NCBI GenBank assembly: GCA_902775485.1
Contig: CACYMJ010000004.1
Coordinates: 17,100 to 81,099, forward strand
DNA: 64,000 nucleotides
DNA from: an uncultured Lachnospiraceae bacterium
GTDB lineage: Bacteria; Bacillota; Clostridia; Lachnospirales; Lachnospiraceae
Reading direction: 5' to 3'
Positions 1-8,711 of this stretch are shown in pieces. Under the pieces are notes generated by a model that saw only the letters and a list, made by a program, of their open reading frames with translations, did not search any database and had not been told where the DNA came from. The stretch's first letter is position 1; each line of letters begins with the position of its first letter. A program made the position numbers and the translations under genes.

Positions 1-612
1 TCCCTCAGCCATAAGGTCTATCCTCTCTTTTGCATTCTCCGTGGCAGCCTTTACGAGTTCGAGCTTTAACGAATCAAGATCCCTGTAATAATATTCAGGG
101 GAATTCGATGTGAACTGCACACCCTTTTCGATCAGCTCCGTTATATCCCTTGAAACCTCTTCTACCGTGTCAACATCCTCGGAAGATACCGTGACCGTCT
201 GATACAGTTCATATCCGTCAAAAGTGTCGCCCACATAATTTCCTTCATCGTTGTAATTCGAAACATATCTCTTTGAGATATCGATCGCCGAGAAAACAAC
301 ATCGCTCTCGTCGATACCGTAATCTTCAAGAAAATCCCTTATCCTGTCGGCATCGCGGTTAAGATTTGAATATGCCTCGCCTGTGGTTGCGGCATATGTC
401 GAATACGTTCCGCGCCATACGATAAGATCCGCCTCAAAGTCAACGCTTGCGGAGCCCGTTGCGGACAGTCCGCCGTTTCCGTTGGTCTTGTATGTCACAA
501 GTCCTTTTGTAAATATCGCGGTACAGGCCACCAGCGCAGCAGCTATCATGAAAACACAGATCAGTGTCACTATCGATCTTACAACGCCCGTTGTTTTGTT
601 TTCGTTTTCCAT
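1..612 (-). CDS. SIMPL (DUF541, YggE-like) domain protein, partial
   Basis: Only the first 204 codons are present; the gene runs off the left edge without a stop. A short charged N-terminus (MENENKTTG) is followed by one hydrophobic helix at about residues 10-33, which should anchor the protein with the rest outside the membrane. The stretch after it (GNGGLSATGSASVDFEAD) and the following alpha/beta pattern with 'YSNLNRDADRIRDFLEDYGI' match the SIMPL family, whose members are periplasmic or surface proteins of poorly defined role, sometimes linked to oxidative stress. It starts 3 nt after the stop of the sce7726-type gene and has an AAGGAG-type ribosome site, so the two genes are probably co-transcribed. 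The family call is fairly safe; the function is not known. Confidence 0.75.
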   Translation of the reverse strand, partial: MENENKTTGVVRSIVTLICVFMIAAALVACTAIFTKGLVTYKTNGNGGLSATGSASVDFEADLIVWRGTYSTYAATTGEAYSNLNRDADRIRDFLEDYGIDESDVVFSAIDISKRYVSNYNDEGNYVGDTFDGYELYQTVTVSSEDVDTVEEVSRDITELIEKGVQFTSNSPEYYYRDLDSLKLELVKAATENAKERIDLMAEG

Positions 613-615
613 TCC

Positions 616-1269
616 TTACTTACTCCTTTTCTTCCTCTTCCTGACTCTTCTTCTCTTATGTTCCCCGTGCTCGAGTCTGTACCTGTTGATCTCATCGAAT
701 ATAGTATTATAATCACGTTCAAAAAGCAAATCGCATATCTGCGCCTGAAGTTCATCTTCATCGATCCGTCCTTCATCGACCCATGTGGCTATCTTTTCCA
801 CCACGAATGATTTGCTGTTGCCCCTGTACATAGGCATCTCATGTTTTTCCTGTATCTTTACAAGTTCGGGGCGCCACAGGAATTCAAGCTTTCTGCGAAA
901 GGTTACGTTCTCGTTTTCGGAAGGCTCCCTTAACACGTAAAAATCGAGTTCATCCGCGTCCGCCTCCACGGTTATGACTCCCCAGTGAGGCGGAACATGT
1001 TCCCTTATATGAAGTGCATGCGATGTTCCCACGACAACGATGTTCCTGTCGTAATATCTGTCATAGTCCTCAACCTGACGTGTGAGCCTTGCATAAGTAT
1101 CTGCATCGCTCTTTATCTCTATTCCGTATAACGCCGATTGGGTCACCATAACGACATCGGCGCGCGATCTTCCTATGTTCTTCTCCTCAAGGATACGTAC
1201 CTTTCCGTAACGCTCCTCGAGAAAAAAGAAAAGCGATTCTCTTATATCCTTGTCCTTAAGCGTACCCAT
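616..1269 (-). CDS. sce7726 family protein (nuclease-like fold)
   Basis: 217 residues, soluble. The N-terminal half has the pattern R-A-D-V-V followed by L-Y-G-I-E-I-K-S-D and then 'ARLTRQVEDYDRYYD', which is typical of sce7726 proteins and resembles the D...ExK core of PD-(D/E)XK nucleases (D near residue 38, E and K near 51-53). The C-terminus is very basic (RRRVRKRKKRSK), suggesting nucleic acid contact. These proteins are often found in defence or mobile regions, but nothing in the immediate context (a SIMPL gene downstream, a chemotaxis receptor upstream) supports such a role here. No good Shine-Dalgarno lies close to the ATG; the nearest purine run (AAGGGAG) is about 14 nt away. Activity is unproven. 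Confidence 0.65.
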   Translation of the reverse strand: MGTLKDKDIRESLFFFLEERYGKVRILEEKNIGRSRADVVMVTQSALYGIEIKSDADTYARLTRQVEDYDRYYDRNIVVVGTSHALHIREHVPPHWGVITVEADADELDFYVLREPSENENVTFRRKLEFLWRPELVKIQEKHEMPMYRGNSKSFVVEKIATWVDEGRIDEDELQAQICDLLFERDYNTIFDEINRYRLEHGEHKRRRVRKRKKRSK

Positions 1270-1287
1270 TTACAGATATACTCCCTT

Positions 1288-1322
1288 AAACAAAACTCTA
1301 CCTGCACCGTATGGTGCAGGTA
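1288..1322 (-). terminator. Intrinsic terminator of the chemotaxis receptor gene
   Basis: A perfect 10-bp inverted repeat (TACCTGCACC / GGTGCAGGTA, positions 1299-1308 and 1313-1322) with a 4-nt loop. On the minus strand it is followed by a T-rich stretch (GAGTTTTGTTT). It lies about 50 nt past the receptor's stop codon, separating it from the next gene pair. Confidence 0.75.
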
Positions 1323-1370
1323 AAGCAAATGATCAATGATTTATCCGATGCCCTCGTTAATTTACGGGGA

Positions 1371-3467
1371 TCAGTCGCCGATCTTGAAGAAATCTATGGC
1401 AGCGCTCATGTCATCATTTATGTTACGCATCTCAGCCGTAGAGTTCTGTGTATCGGAGCATGCATCGGTAACTGTCTGACAAGAAGCAGCAACTTCCTGG
1501 GCAGAAGCGCCGAGCTCTTCGGAAATAGCTCCGAGTTCCGTTGTTGTATTGGAAAGGTCGACCTTGATCGAATCGAGTCTGTCCGTCATCTGTCTGATCG
1601 TATCGATCTCCAATATCGATGCTTCCACCGAATCCGACAGGACATTGAACTTATCCTGTGCATCCTCTATGTCAGCCTGTTCCTTGCTGATAACCTCAAA
1701 TACGCGGTTACTTATATCAACCGTTCCGTTCGAAAGAACGATGACATTTTCAATGATCTGTTTGATCTCCTTGGCGGATTCAGCTGAGGAATCAGCCAGG
1801 CTTCTGATCTCATCCGCAACAACCGCAAATCCGCGGCCCGCTTCTCCGGCACGGGCTGCCTCGATCGAAGCATTGAGTGAGAGCAGATTGGTCTGTGCCG
1901 CAATCGACTCTATCGCCTGAACGGCAGATCCGATCTCGGCGATCGCCGAGTTGGTCTCCGCGATCTTGTCATTTATGTTCTGCATAGCTTCAACTGATTC
2001 GTTTGCACCTGCGTATACGGACTTCATGCAGTCCGTTGCATCGTTGTTGGCATTCTTGATAGTCTGTGATGCCTCGAACAATGTCTGCACGTTGTCGTTG
2101 AGCTTTTCGATATCCATACCGAGCTCTGCTGCCTTCTCAGCCATTGTCTGTGCGTTCTCGGCAACGCTCTGGGATGTCTGTGCGACCTCATTGATGGCCA
2201 TATTGATCTGCGATACGCTTTCAACGTTGTTACCGGTCATGCCGTCAACATTAACTATCGCATTATTAAGTATATTAGCCGAATCCTTGACCGATCTCAT
2301 CGAAGTTGACAATGCATTCTTAAGTACCCTGAAAGCATTTATGATGCTGACGGTTTCCTTGATATGTGACTTCGCATTGCACTCTGTCGTTACATCACCG
2401 GTACTGAGCTGTTCAAGAGACTTGGATATCGTGATCAGCGGTACGGAGATAACTCTCTCTATTGCAAGCGCTACTGCGGTGAATATAAGGATACATACGA
2501 TGCAGATGATGATCGTATAGTTTCGAAGGGCATGAAGTCCTGCAAGAACATCGTCCTCATCAGCCGTCAAAACGGCGATATAGTGATCATCTGCTCCGAC
2601 ATAATATCCGGCATATTTTGTCTTGCCTTTGTACTCATATTCCACGATGTCGGGTTCAGGATGCTCACCTGCGGCAAGCTTTGCAACCAGTCCCTTGACT
2701 GCTGCATTCTCAACAGGATTACCTATCTTGGACTCATCGGGATGGAACAGCATCGTTCCTTCCTTGTCTACAAAATAAATATATGCACTTGAAAGCTCAA
2801 GACCGGAAACATCGGAAATCGCTTCTGCTATACCCTTTACATAGAATCCGCAGCCGGCAAACCCGAGAGGAGTTCCGTCATCGTCAAGTACAGGTGTATA
2901 CATTGACATTATTATCTGTCCGGATGCGGGGCTCGTCATGATACCCGTATTGAACACTCCGTCTTCCGCTGAAAGCATTGATTCCTGAAGCTTTGAAAGG
3001 CTGTCGCCTTCTCTTAATACCATTCCAACAGCACCCTCATTCGGATGAGTAAGAACCTGGGAATTCCAGTCTGCAAGATAAATTCCTTCCCAACCGCTTA
3101 ATTTACTGAAATAATCAAGCGTGAACTTCTGTGCTCTCGATCTGATCATATCATTGGAAGTATCCTTAAGCGCCTCACGGATTATCGGTGCTGCCGTATA
3201 AGCCTTCAGTATAGCCCTGTTGGTGTTGGCCATGGAATCAAATGAATTACCCACACCCTCAACAACCTGAACAAGCGAGTTGTGAGTATAGTTCTTCATT
3301 TGCTTCTGGCTTGAGTTGTATGAAACAACGCTTATGATAACCGAAGAAACAAGAAGCGGGATAAGTGCAAACAGGATGAGCGTTACGCGCATGTTTAGCT
3401 TGGATCCCGATCCGCCTGCCTTGGCACTGCCTCCCTTTGGTTTTGTTGATGTTTTCTTTACTGCCAT
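1371..3467 (-). CDS. Methyl-accepting chemotaxis protein with dCache sensor
   Basis: 698 residues from the ATG at 3467, chosen because AAGGAG precedes it by 7 nt; a longer reading with 13 more codons starts near the transcription start. Order of parts: a Lys/Gly/Ser-rich cytoplasmic tail, TM1 at about 28-50, a large extracellular ligand-binding region (about 55-310) with double-Cache features ([20 protein letters not shown] and [19 protein letters not shown]), TM2 near 320-345, HAMP, and a long coiled-coil signalling domain. The signalling tip shows the conserved [20 protein letters not shown] block that contacts CheA/CheW. There is no C-terminal CheR-docking pentapeptide. The gene stands alone between its own promoter and terminator. 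Cache domains commonly bind small organic acids or amino acids; the ligand here cannot be told. Confidence 0.95.
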   Translation of the reverse strand: MAVKKTSTKPKGGSAKAGGSGSKLNMRVTLILFALIPLLVSSVIISVVSYNSSQKQMKNYTHNSLVQVVEGVGNSFDSMANTNRAILKAYTAAPIIREALKDTSNDMIRSRAQKFTLDYFSKLSGWEGIYLADWNSQVLTHPNEGAVGMVLREGDSLSKLQESMLSAEDGVFNTGIMTSPASGQIIMSMYTPVLDDDGTPLGFAGCGFYVKGIAEAISDVSGLELSSAYIYFVDKEGTMLFHPDESKIGNPVENAAVKGLVAKLAAGEHPEPDIVEYEYKGKTKYAGYYVGADDHYIAVLTADEDDVLAGLHALRNYTIIICIVCILIFTAVALAIERVISVPLITISKSLEQLSTGDVTTECNAKSHIKETVSIINAFRVLKNALSTSMRSVKDSANILNNAIVNVDGMTGNNVESVSQINMAINEVAQTSQSVAENAQTMAEKAAELGMDIEKLNDNVQTLFEASQTIKNANNDATDCMKSVYAGANESVEAMQNINDKIAETNSAIAEIGSAVQAIESIAAQTNLLSLNASIEAARAGEAGRGFAVVADEIRSLADSSAESAKEIKQIIENVIVLSNGTVDISNRVFEVISKEQADIEDAQDKFNVLSDSVEASILEIDTIRQMTDRLDSIKVDLSNTTTELGAISEELGASAQEVAASCQTVTDACSDTQNSTAEMRNINDDMSAAIDFFKIGD

Positions 3468-3515
3468 ATCTGCCTTCTCCTTATCATTAGGATTGTGATA
3501 GATCACATATGCAAT

Positions 3516-3544
3516 ATTATAGTCAAAATATCATAATAATTCAA
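3516..3544 (-). promoter_or_regulatory. Promoter of the chemotaxis receptor gene
   Basis: TTGAAT (3544-3539), a 17-nt spacer, then a perfect TATAAT (3521-3516) on the minus strand. Transcription should begin near 3509, giving a leader of about 40 nt before the ATG at 3467. The -10 lies upstream of the longer in-frame ATG at 3506, but only just, which favours the shorter protein. Confidence 0.7.
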
Positions 3545-3574
3545 GGAATGCGTCACATTTTTTAGTAAAAATCA

Positions 3575-3862
3575 TCAAAGCGGCAGTTTCATCTTAAACT
3601 CTTCGATCTCCACACGGATGATATTTACAAAATCGATATCCATGACCCCGGCAACATAAACATATATGCTCACTCCTATTGCCAGAAATCCGAATATGAT
3701 ACCGATCATGATCTCCGCTTTCCCGAGTTTCGTAAGTCTCTTTTTTTTCATAAGTATCCGGATGGTTCCAAGCAGCACCGCAAGAGTAGCGGGAACCGCA
3801 CCGATAAGGACCCATGACATGACAAATCCGACTATTCCGAGAACAAGAACAACAATCTCCAT
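3575..3862 (-). CDS. Small membrane protein, unknown function
   Basis: 95 residues. Two hydrophobic segments, about 4-33 and 49-70, are separated by a basic loop (MKKKRLTKLGKAE), which by the positive-inside rule should be cytoplasmic. The C-terminus (DIDFVNIIRVEIEEFKMKLPL) is amphipathic. I do not recognise a family. It follows the TauE/SafE transporter by 30 nt and appears to be the last gene of the pxp operon, so it may be a passenger or an accessory to one of the transporters. No clear terminator is visible after it. Confidence 0.55.
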   Translation of the reverse strand: MEIVVLVLGIVGFVMSWVLIGAVPATLAVLLGTIRILMKKKRLTKLGKAEIMIGIIFGFLAIGVSIYVYVAGVMDIDFVNIIRVEIEEFKMKLPL

Positions 3863-3892
3863 AATCCCCCGCCTTAAGATCGCAGCCGCTGC

Positions 3893-4633
3893 CTAAACCG
3901 CGGCGGCAAAATAATTATATATAAGTAAAGCTCCGCTTATCGCAAGGAGCGCATATATCACTTTCAGAAACAGCTCCCGGTCCAGACGGTCGGCAACCTT
4001 CTTTCCGACAAATATCGCGATCGCAACCGGGATAAGCGAATAAACCACAAGCATGTACTCTCCGTTCGCGTACATCCCGGAAAATATCATGCGTCCCACC
4101 ATGTATGTGTTGATGACGGCCCAGACGGTCGAGATCGTCGCCCTGAACCTGTTCTTGTCATGTATCGCACTTACCGCATATATGACAAGGAACGGACCGC
4201 CCGATGTGAACATGCCCTGCATCAGTCCCGAGAGGATCAGCGCACCTATCCTGACAGATGCCGGCAGTCCGCCCGATTCCGGGAAGAACAGTTTCCACAA
4301 TCCTATGAAAACAACTATGATCCCGTAAACGAGCATGAGCACTGCAAGCGGAAGCGTGGCAAACAGCCACATCCCCACAATAACACCCGGGATCATACAG
4401 GCGAGTATGATCCCGAGGTGTTTAAAGTCAATATTCTTTATCTCACGTACCGATATGATGACGCACGTGATCCACAGAATGCATGTGACCGCTGCCTTTG
4501 CTTCGTTAATGCCCACAAGCGCCATTGAAGGCGGCATCGATATAGGACCGCCGCCAAAACCGGTGACAGCCTGCACGAAGTTCGAAAAAGCCTGTACGAG
4601 TACAAATAATACGGTTACAACAGTCTGTGACAT
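3893..4633 (-). CDS. TauE/SafE family membrane transporter
   Basis: 246 residues, nearly all hydrophobic, with about eight predicted membrane segments. The N-terminal 'FSNFVQAVTGFGGGPISMP' and the second half 'GLMQGMFTSGGPFLVIYAV' are the duplicated G-x-G-G-x motifs of the TauE/SafE (DUF81) family. Members export sulfite, sulfoacetate or other small organic anions, usually with the proton gradient. It starts 8 nt after the stop of the Nramp-like gene, so it is part of the pxp operon. A role in moving a small acid linked to 5-oxoproline or glutamate metabolism would fit the context but is inference only. Confidence 0.85.
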   Translation of the reverse strand: MSQTVVTVLFVLVQAFSNFVQAVTGFGGGPISMPPSMALVGINEAKAAVTCILWITCVIISVREIKNIDFKHLGIILACMIPGVIVGMWLFATLPLAVLMLVYGIIVVFIGLWKLFFPESGGLPASVRIGALILSGLMQGMFTSGGPFLVIYAVSAIHDKNRFRATISTVWAVINTYMVGRMIFSGMYANGEYMLVVYSLIPVAIAIFVGKKVADRLDRELFLKVIYALLAISGALLIYNYFAAAV

Positions 4634-4641
4634 TTTTATTC

Positions 4642-5913
4642 TCAGCCGGAAATAAGCTTGTTAAATCCGTCGATGAACGCATTCATGTTTCTTGCCGCAA
4701 TGAATACGAACACACCGATAACAAGAACAACGAGTACATTAAACCATGTCTTGTTCACGTATTCCTTCATGATCGTCTTATCGTTGGCAACGATCAGGAG
4801 CAGGATTCCGGTGATCGGAAGCAGGAATGCGTTTGCAGCCTGTGCGAACAGGATGATCTCTGTCGGTGAAGCTCCGAGTACAAGGGAAGCAAACAGACCG
4901 AACGCAACGACAACGATCCAGAAGATCTTAAACTTCATCTCCTTAAGATCCTCTTTCCATCCGAGGATACCTGCAGATGCAAATGCAGCCGCAAGAGGCG
5001 CCGTGATCGTTGATGATATACCGGCTGCACAGAGGCCGATACCGAAGAATACCGTTGCCCATGATCCAAGCAAAGGCTCAAGAGATTGTGCCATCTCCGC
5101 ACCGGATGCTATCTCGGTACCCGTAACGTTCATCGTTGCACCGGCACATACAATGATAGCCATTGAAATAAGACCGCCAAGTCCGATCGAGATGATAGAG
5201 TCAAGTCTTGAATTGGCAAGACCTTCGGATACATCCGCATCCTCTCCCCACTTCTTCGAAGCACTCGATGCGTGAAGATAGATGTTATACGGAACGACCG
5301 TTGTTCCCATAAGAGCCGCTACCGTCATCCATGCATTCTCTTCCGCGGGAACCTTGAATCCGAACAGTCCGACTAGAACAGCACCCCAGTCGGGCTTTGC
5401 CGCAAATGCGGTAACGAAGAACACTACGCCCATGATAACTACAAGCGCCGTAAGGAACTTCTCGATATACACGTAACTGCCTGACCACAAAAGAGCCGCC
5501 GCAACAACCGCTATGACTATGATCAGGATCACTTTGCCAGCCGAACCGGAAAGAGCCGGGAACGCAGCCTGGACTCCGAGAACGGAACCTGTGATGTTTC
5601 CTGTCTCATATGCAACGTTACCGATAAATACTGCAGCGATGACCAGTATCGCAAGAAGTATCCTCGATGCCTTGCTCGTAAACTTTGCACGAAGAGCCTG
5701 GCCGAGTCCCATCTTGGACACGATACCGAGTCTTGCAGCCATTGACTGCATGATGATGACCGAGATCACCGACAGGAGCATCGCCCACAGCAGAGTGTAG
5801 CCGTAACTTGCTCCGGATTTGGAACAGCTTGTGACCGTTCCGGGTCCGATGAACGCTGCCGCGACAAGCGCACCGGGACCGATGTTTTTGAGTCTTGTTT
5901 TGAACTTATCCAT
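4642..5913 (-). CDS. Nramp-family transporter lacking the usual metal ligands
   Basis: 423 residues with about 11 membrane segments and the LeuT-like Nramp layout. In classical Nramp metal transporters TM1 carries D-P-G-N and TM6 carries M-P-H; here the same places read G-P-G-T (residues 23-26) and V-P-Y (207-209), so the Asp, Asn and Met that bind Mn2+/Fe2+ are gone. The following TM6 sequence (NIYLHAS) is otherwise typical. The gene sits between pxpA and a TauE/SafE gene, the same position as ycsG in the Bacillus subtilis ycsF-ycsG-ycsI-kipIA cluster. I infer that it carries something other than a divalent metal, possibly 5-oxoproline or a related compound. Confidence 0.88.
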   Translation of the reverse strand: MDKFKTRLKNIGPGALVAAAFIGPGTVTSCSKSGASYGYTLLWAMLLSVISVIIMQSMAARLGIVSKMGLGQALRAKFTSKASRILLAILVIAAVFIGNVAYETGNITGSVLGVQAAFPALSGSAGKVILIIVIAVVAAALLWSGSYVYIEKFLTALVVIMGVVFFVTAFAAKPDWGAVLVGLFGFKVPAEENAWMTVAALMGTTVVPYNIYLHASSASKKWGEDADVSEGLANSRLDSIISIGLGGLISMAIIVCAGATMNVTGTEIASGAEMAQSLEPLLGSWATVFFGIGLCAAGISSTITAPLAAAFASAGILGWKEDLKEMKFKIFWIVVVAFGLFASLVLGASPTEIILFAQAANAFLLPITGILLLIVANDKTIMKEYVNKTWFNVLVVLVIGVFVFIAARNMNAFIDGFNKLISG

Positions 5914-5942
5914 AAAGCCCTCCCTTTATATGAATATTTTTA

Positions 5943-6713
5943 TCAACCGATTACCTGGGAAAGAGGTGCTATCTCAATGTTTTCATCTGCAAGCCTCTTT
6001 CTGATGATCCTGACGAATTCGAGTGCATGTGCGTTATCACCGTGAACACATATCGAATCGATCTTAAGATCCAACTCGTTACCTGGGAATGTCGTGACCT
6101 TTCCGGTCTTTATAACCTTAACAACGCGCTCGATAGCCTCATTCTCATCTTCTATCATCGCACCTTCCTTTGTCCTGGCGCGAAGCGACCCGTCATCCTC
6201 GTATGCCCTGTCGGCAAAAAACTCCCTTGCGCACCGAAGCCCGATATCCTCTCCGGCCTTTATCATCTGCGAGCCCGACAGACCCAGAAGTATCAGGTCG
6301 GGGTCAAAATCATATATCGCACTGCAGATGCCCTTTGCAAGCTCATAGTCCTTGCCGGCCATGTTATAAAGCGCACCGTGCGGTTTGACATGATCGATCC
6401 GAACTCCCTGCTGGGTGCAGAAGGCGCTGAGCGCTCCGAGCTGATATGTGACATAAGCATAGGCTTCCGAGGGCGATATGTTCATGTTCCTGCGTCCGAA
6501 TCCCATCAGATCGTAAAATCCGGGATGTGCTCCTATCCCTGCCTTTGCGGCCGCGGCACGCTCTACCGTACGGCGCATGACTACCGGATCGGATGCGTGA
6601 AAACCGCATGCTATATTTACCGAAGAGACAAGTTTGATCACCTCTTCATCCATTCCTATCGTATAAGCACCAAAGCTCTCGCCCAGATCGCTGTTAAGAT
6701 CGACTTTATACAT
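5943..6713 (-). CDS. pxpA: 5-oxoprolinase subunit A
   Basis: 256 residues, the usual length of LamB/YcsF family proteins. The N-terminus ([19 protein letters not shown]) and the blocks [35 protein letters not shown] and SICVHGDN are family signatures. PxpA acts with PxpB and PxpC as an ATP-dependent 5-oxoprolinase, turning pyroglutamate, an unavoidable damage product of glutamine and glutamate, back into glutamate. All three subunit genes are here in the order B-C-A with short gaps, so the assignment is firm. Confidence 0.95.
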   Translation of the reverse strand: MYKVDLNSDLGESFGAYTIGMDEEVIKLVSSVNIACGFHASDPVVMRRTVERAAAAKAGIGAHPGFYDLMGFGRRNMNISPSEAYAYVTYQLGALSAFCTQQGVRIDHVKPHGALYNMAGKDYELAKGICSAIYDFDPDLILLGLSGSQMIKAGEDIGLRCAREFFADRAYEDDGSLRARTKEGAMIEDENEAIERVVKVIKTGKVTTFPGNELDLKIDSICVHGDNAHALEFVRIIRKRLADENIEIAPLSQVIG

Positions 6714-6739
6714 ATCTTCCTCTTTTCCCGTAAACGATA

Positions 6740-7726
6740 TCAGTTCTTCCAGTGATTGAACAGCCTGTGAATGAAGCTCCTCTTTATGAAACGTTCATTA
6801 AGAAGCCTGAAGCGTTCACGCTCCATCATATATATCCTCTGTGCCTCTTCAACACTGACCTTCGTAAATCTTACCTTTTGCGGATATTTGCACTGTGCTA
6901 TCTTTGACAGGTCCACGGATATGACATTTGCGATCTTGGTGTATCCTCCGAGCGTCTGGCGGTCCGACATCATGATGATCGGCTGTCCGGAGCTCGGAAC
7001 CTGGATCGCCCCCTTTGCAATGCCGTCGGATATTATGTCTGCGCCCAGTTCGTTATGTTCTATGACATCACCTTCAAGGCGATATCCCATCCTGTCACAC
7101 TGGGATGTGACGGTATATTCACTTTCCAGGAATGTCCTGATGCCTTTTTCGGTAAAATGATCGTCCTGCGGTCCCATGGTCACGCGCAGTTCCACGACGT
7201 CCCCGCCGTAATCCGGACGTTCTATCCTTCTCTGGCCCATAAGCGGAAGGGTTTTTACGCTCGAGAGAAAATGTATCTCGTCTCCGTCCTTTATCTGCCT
7301 TCCTTCAAGGCCGCCGAGCCTGCATTTGATATCGGTAGATCTTGAGCCCATTACCTGGGGAACATCAAGTCCACCGGCAAATGCCACGTATCCCCATGTA
7401 CCGCTTTTGCAAAATCCCATCTCAAGCTCATCGCCCTTTTGGACTTTGATCGCCGCATACATCGGAACGGCCTCACCGTTTATCTTCGGATCGAAATCCC
7501 CGCCGGTAATGCATATGACAGTATCAGATGTGAAATACAATGTGGGGCCTGATATCGTAAACTCTATCACGGCCTCCCTGTCGGTATTGTCGACCAGAAG
7601 ATTTGCGGCCCAGTATGCATGTCTGTCCATCACTCCGCATACGTGAAATCCGAGGTTCTGATAACCCATCCGACCGTAATCCTGTACGGTTGTAAATATT
7701 CCGCCTTTATTGAATACTATTCCCAT
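6740..7726 (-). CDS. pxpC: 5-oxoprolinase subunit C (KipA-like carboxyltransferase domain)
   Basis: 328 residues matching the biotin-dependent carboxyltransferase/KipA family: N-terminal [18 protein letters not shown], then [17 protein letters not shown] and the C-terminal [20 protein letters not shown]. Together with PxpB it makes the part of 5-oxoprolinase that handles the phosphorylated intermediate. It begins 4 nt after the stop of pxpB and precedes pxpA by 26 nt. The last 45 residues are basic and aromatic ([19 protein letters not shown]) and may be a lineage-specific tail. Confidence 0.94.
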   Translation of the reverse strand: MGIVFNKGGIFTTVQDYGRMGYQNLGFHVCGVMDRHAYWAANLLVDNTDREAVIEFTISGPTLYFTSDTVICITGGDFDPKINGEAVPMYAAIKVQKGDELEMGFCKSGTWGYVAFAGGLDVPQVMGSRSTDIKCRLGGLEGRQIKDGDEIHFLSSVKTLPLMGQRRIERPDYGGDVVELRVTMGPQDDHFTEKGIRTFLESEYTVTSQCDRMGYRLEGDVIEHNELGADIISDGIAKGAIQVPSSGQPIIMMSDRQTLGGYTKIANVISVDLSKIAQCKYPQKVRFTKVSVEEAQRIYMMERERFRLLNERFIKRSFIHRLFNHWKN

Positions 7727-7730
7727 GTTT

Positions 7731-8456
7731 CTATTCCGTTACTTCAAATTCATATCCGCCGGAAAGATCAAGCCGGCGCAGTTCATCAAATTCTTCCTTC
7801 GTTATCGATTCGAACTTGATATGATCGCCCGCCATATACGGTATAGGCTTATCCTTCTCGGGATTATAACATCTTACAGGTGTTACACCGATGATCCTCC
7901 ATCCGCCCGGGGACTCCATCGGATACAGTCCGGTCTGTCCTCCTCCGATACCTACCGATCCGGCCTCAAGCTTTATCCTCGGCGTCTCAAGTCTCGGAGT
8001 ATGTATCCTCTCATCCAGTCCTCCCAGATACGGGAAGCCCGGCTGGAATCCGAGCATGTACACAAGATAAGGGGTTGCGGTATGTATCTTAATGACCTCT
8101 TCAACGCTTATCCCCGCATGCTTTGCAACATCCTCGATATCCGGACCGTACTGTTTGTCATAACAGACCGGGATCTTCACGATCCTCTTACGGTGAGAAT
8201 TCTCCCTGATCGGAACCTCAAGTGCCTTTTTCAGTATCTTCTCCATTGCGGAGTATGTAAGTATGGCCGGATTATAGTGGATCAGGACAGCACGAAACGA
8301 GGGGACGAATTCTTCTATCCCCTTGATCCTCTCATCTGACAGATGGTTTATAAGACCCATCAGTCTGGCATTGATATGTTCATCGATCTCATTCCCGAAC
8401 TCCACCGTAAGAGCTCTGTCTCCGGTAGGCAGGATACGCGGGTATTCAATACTCAT
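7731..8456 (-). CDS. pxpB: 5-oxoprolinase subunit B (KipI-like)
   Basis: 241 residues from the ATG at 8456. Family signatures include ILPTGDRALTVEFGN near the N-terminus, FVPSFRAVLIHYNP, LGFQPGFPYLGGLD, and VGIGGGQTGLYPMESPGGW. This is the first gene of the operon pxpB-pxpC-pxpA-Nramp-TauE-small membrane protein. A longer reading frame extends 51 codons upstream, but it crosses the promoter (-10 at 8464-8469) and can be excluded. No Shine-Dalgarno is visible; the -10 lies exactly 7 nt before the ATG, so the message is probably leaderless. Confidence 0.93.
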   Translation of the reverse strand: MSIEYPRILPTGDRALTVEFGNEIDEHINARLMGLINHLSDERIKGIEEFVPSFRAVLIHYNPAILTYSAMEKILKKALEVPIRENSHRKRIVKIPVCYDKQYGPDIEDVAKHAGISVEEVIKIHTATPYLVYMLGFQPGFPYLGGLDERIHTPRLETPRIKLEAGSVGIGGGQTGLYPMESPGGWRIIGVTPVRCYNPEKDKPIPYMAGDHIKFESITKEEFDELRRLDLSGGYEFEVTE

Positions 8457-8463
8457 GGGTAAG

Positions 8464-8492
8464 ATTATATCAGAATAATCGCGTTGTAACAA
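8464..8492 (-). promoter_or_regulatory. Promoter of pxpB, predicted leaderless
   Basis: TTGTTA (8492-8487), 17-nt spacer, TATAAT (8469-8464) with an extended -10 (TGA before it) on the minus strand. Only CTTACCC separates the -10 from the ATG, so the start codon falls at the expected +1. Confidence 0.7.
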
Positions 8493-8541
8493 TTCGAAAA
8501 AACAGCTAAGCGATATTTTTGCAGGATATGAAAAATTGTTA

Positions 8542-8570
8542 TTGACTATAAAACTTTGCTTTGGTATTAT
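8542..8570 (+). promoter_or_regulatory. Promoter of tRNA-Leu
   Basis: TTGACT (8542-8547), 17-nt spacer, TATTAT (8565-8570). The predicted start is 2-4 nt before the mature 5' end of the tRNA. It is divergent from the pxpB promoter, the two -35 boxes being about 50 nt apart. Confidence 0.72.
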
Positions 8571-8579
8571 ATACGGGAT

Positions 8580-8664
8580 GCGGAAGTGTCGGAATTGGCA
8601 GACGAGCAAGACTAAGGATCTTGTGGGCGCTTAGCCCGTGTGAGTTCAAGTCTCATCTTCCGCA
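8580..8664 (+). tRNA. tRNA-Leu (anticodon AAG)
   Basis: 85 nt with acceptor stem GCGGAAG/CTTCCGC and discriminator A, a type II long variable arm (GGGCGCTTAGCCC), T-arm GTGAG-TTCAAGT-CTCAT, and anticodon stem CAAGA/TCTTG around the loop CTAAGGA. The anticodon AAG (read as inosine-AG if deaminated) reads CUU/CUC. The 3' CCA is not encoded. An intrinsic terminator follows directly. Confidence 0.93.
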
Positions 8665-8668
8665 CGTT

Positions 8669-8701
8669 AAAGAAGCCCTGATGATTCAGGGCTTCTTTTT
8701 T
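8669..8701. terminator. Bidirectional terminator between tRNA-Leu and the GH42 gene
   Basis: Stem AAAGAAGCCCTGA (8669-8681), loop TGAT, TCAGGGCTTCTTT (8686-8698), then a run of T on the plus strand and the matching A run on the other side. It can stop the tRNA transcript on the plus strand and the beta-galactosidase transcript (ending at 8712) on the minus strand. Confidence 0.85.
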
Positions 8702-8711
8702 ATCCTCCGGT

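Noticed and set aside
8457-8609. A 51-codon extension of PxpB.
   Set aside because: It contains the pxpB promoter and overlaps the divergent tRNA; PxpB family proteins start near the ATG at 8456.
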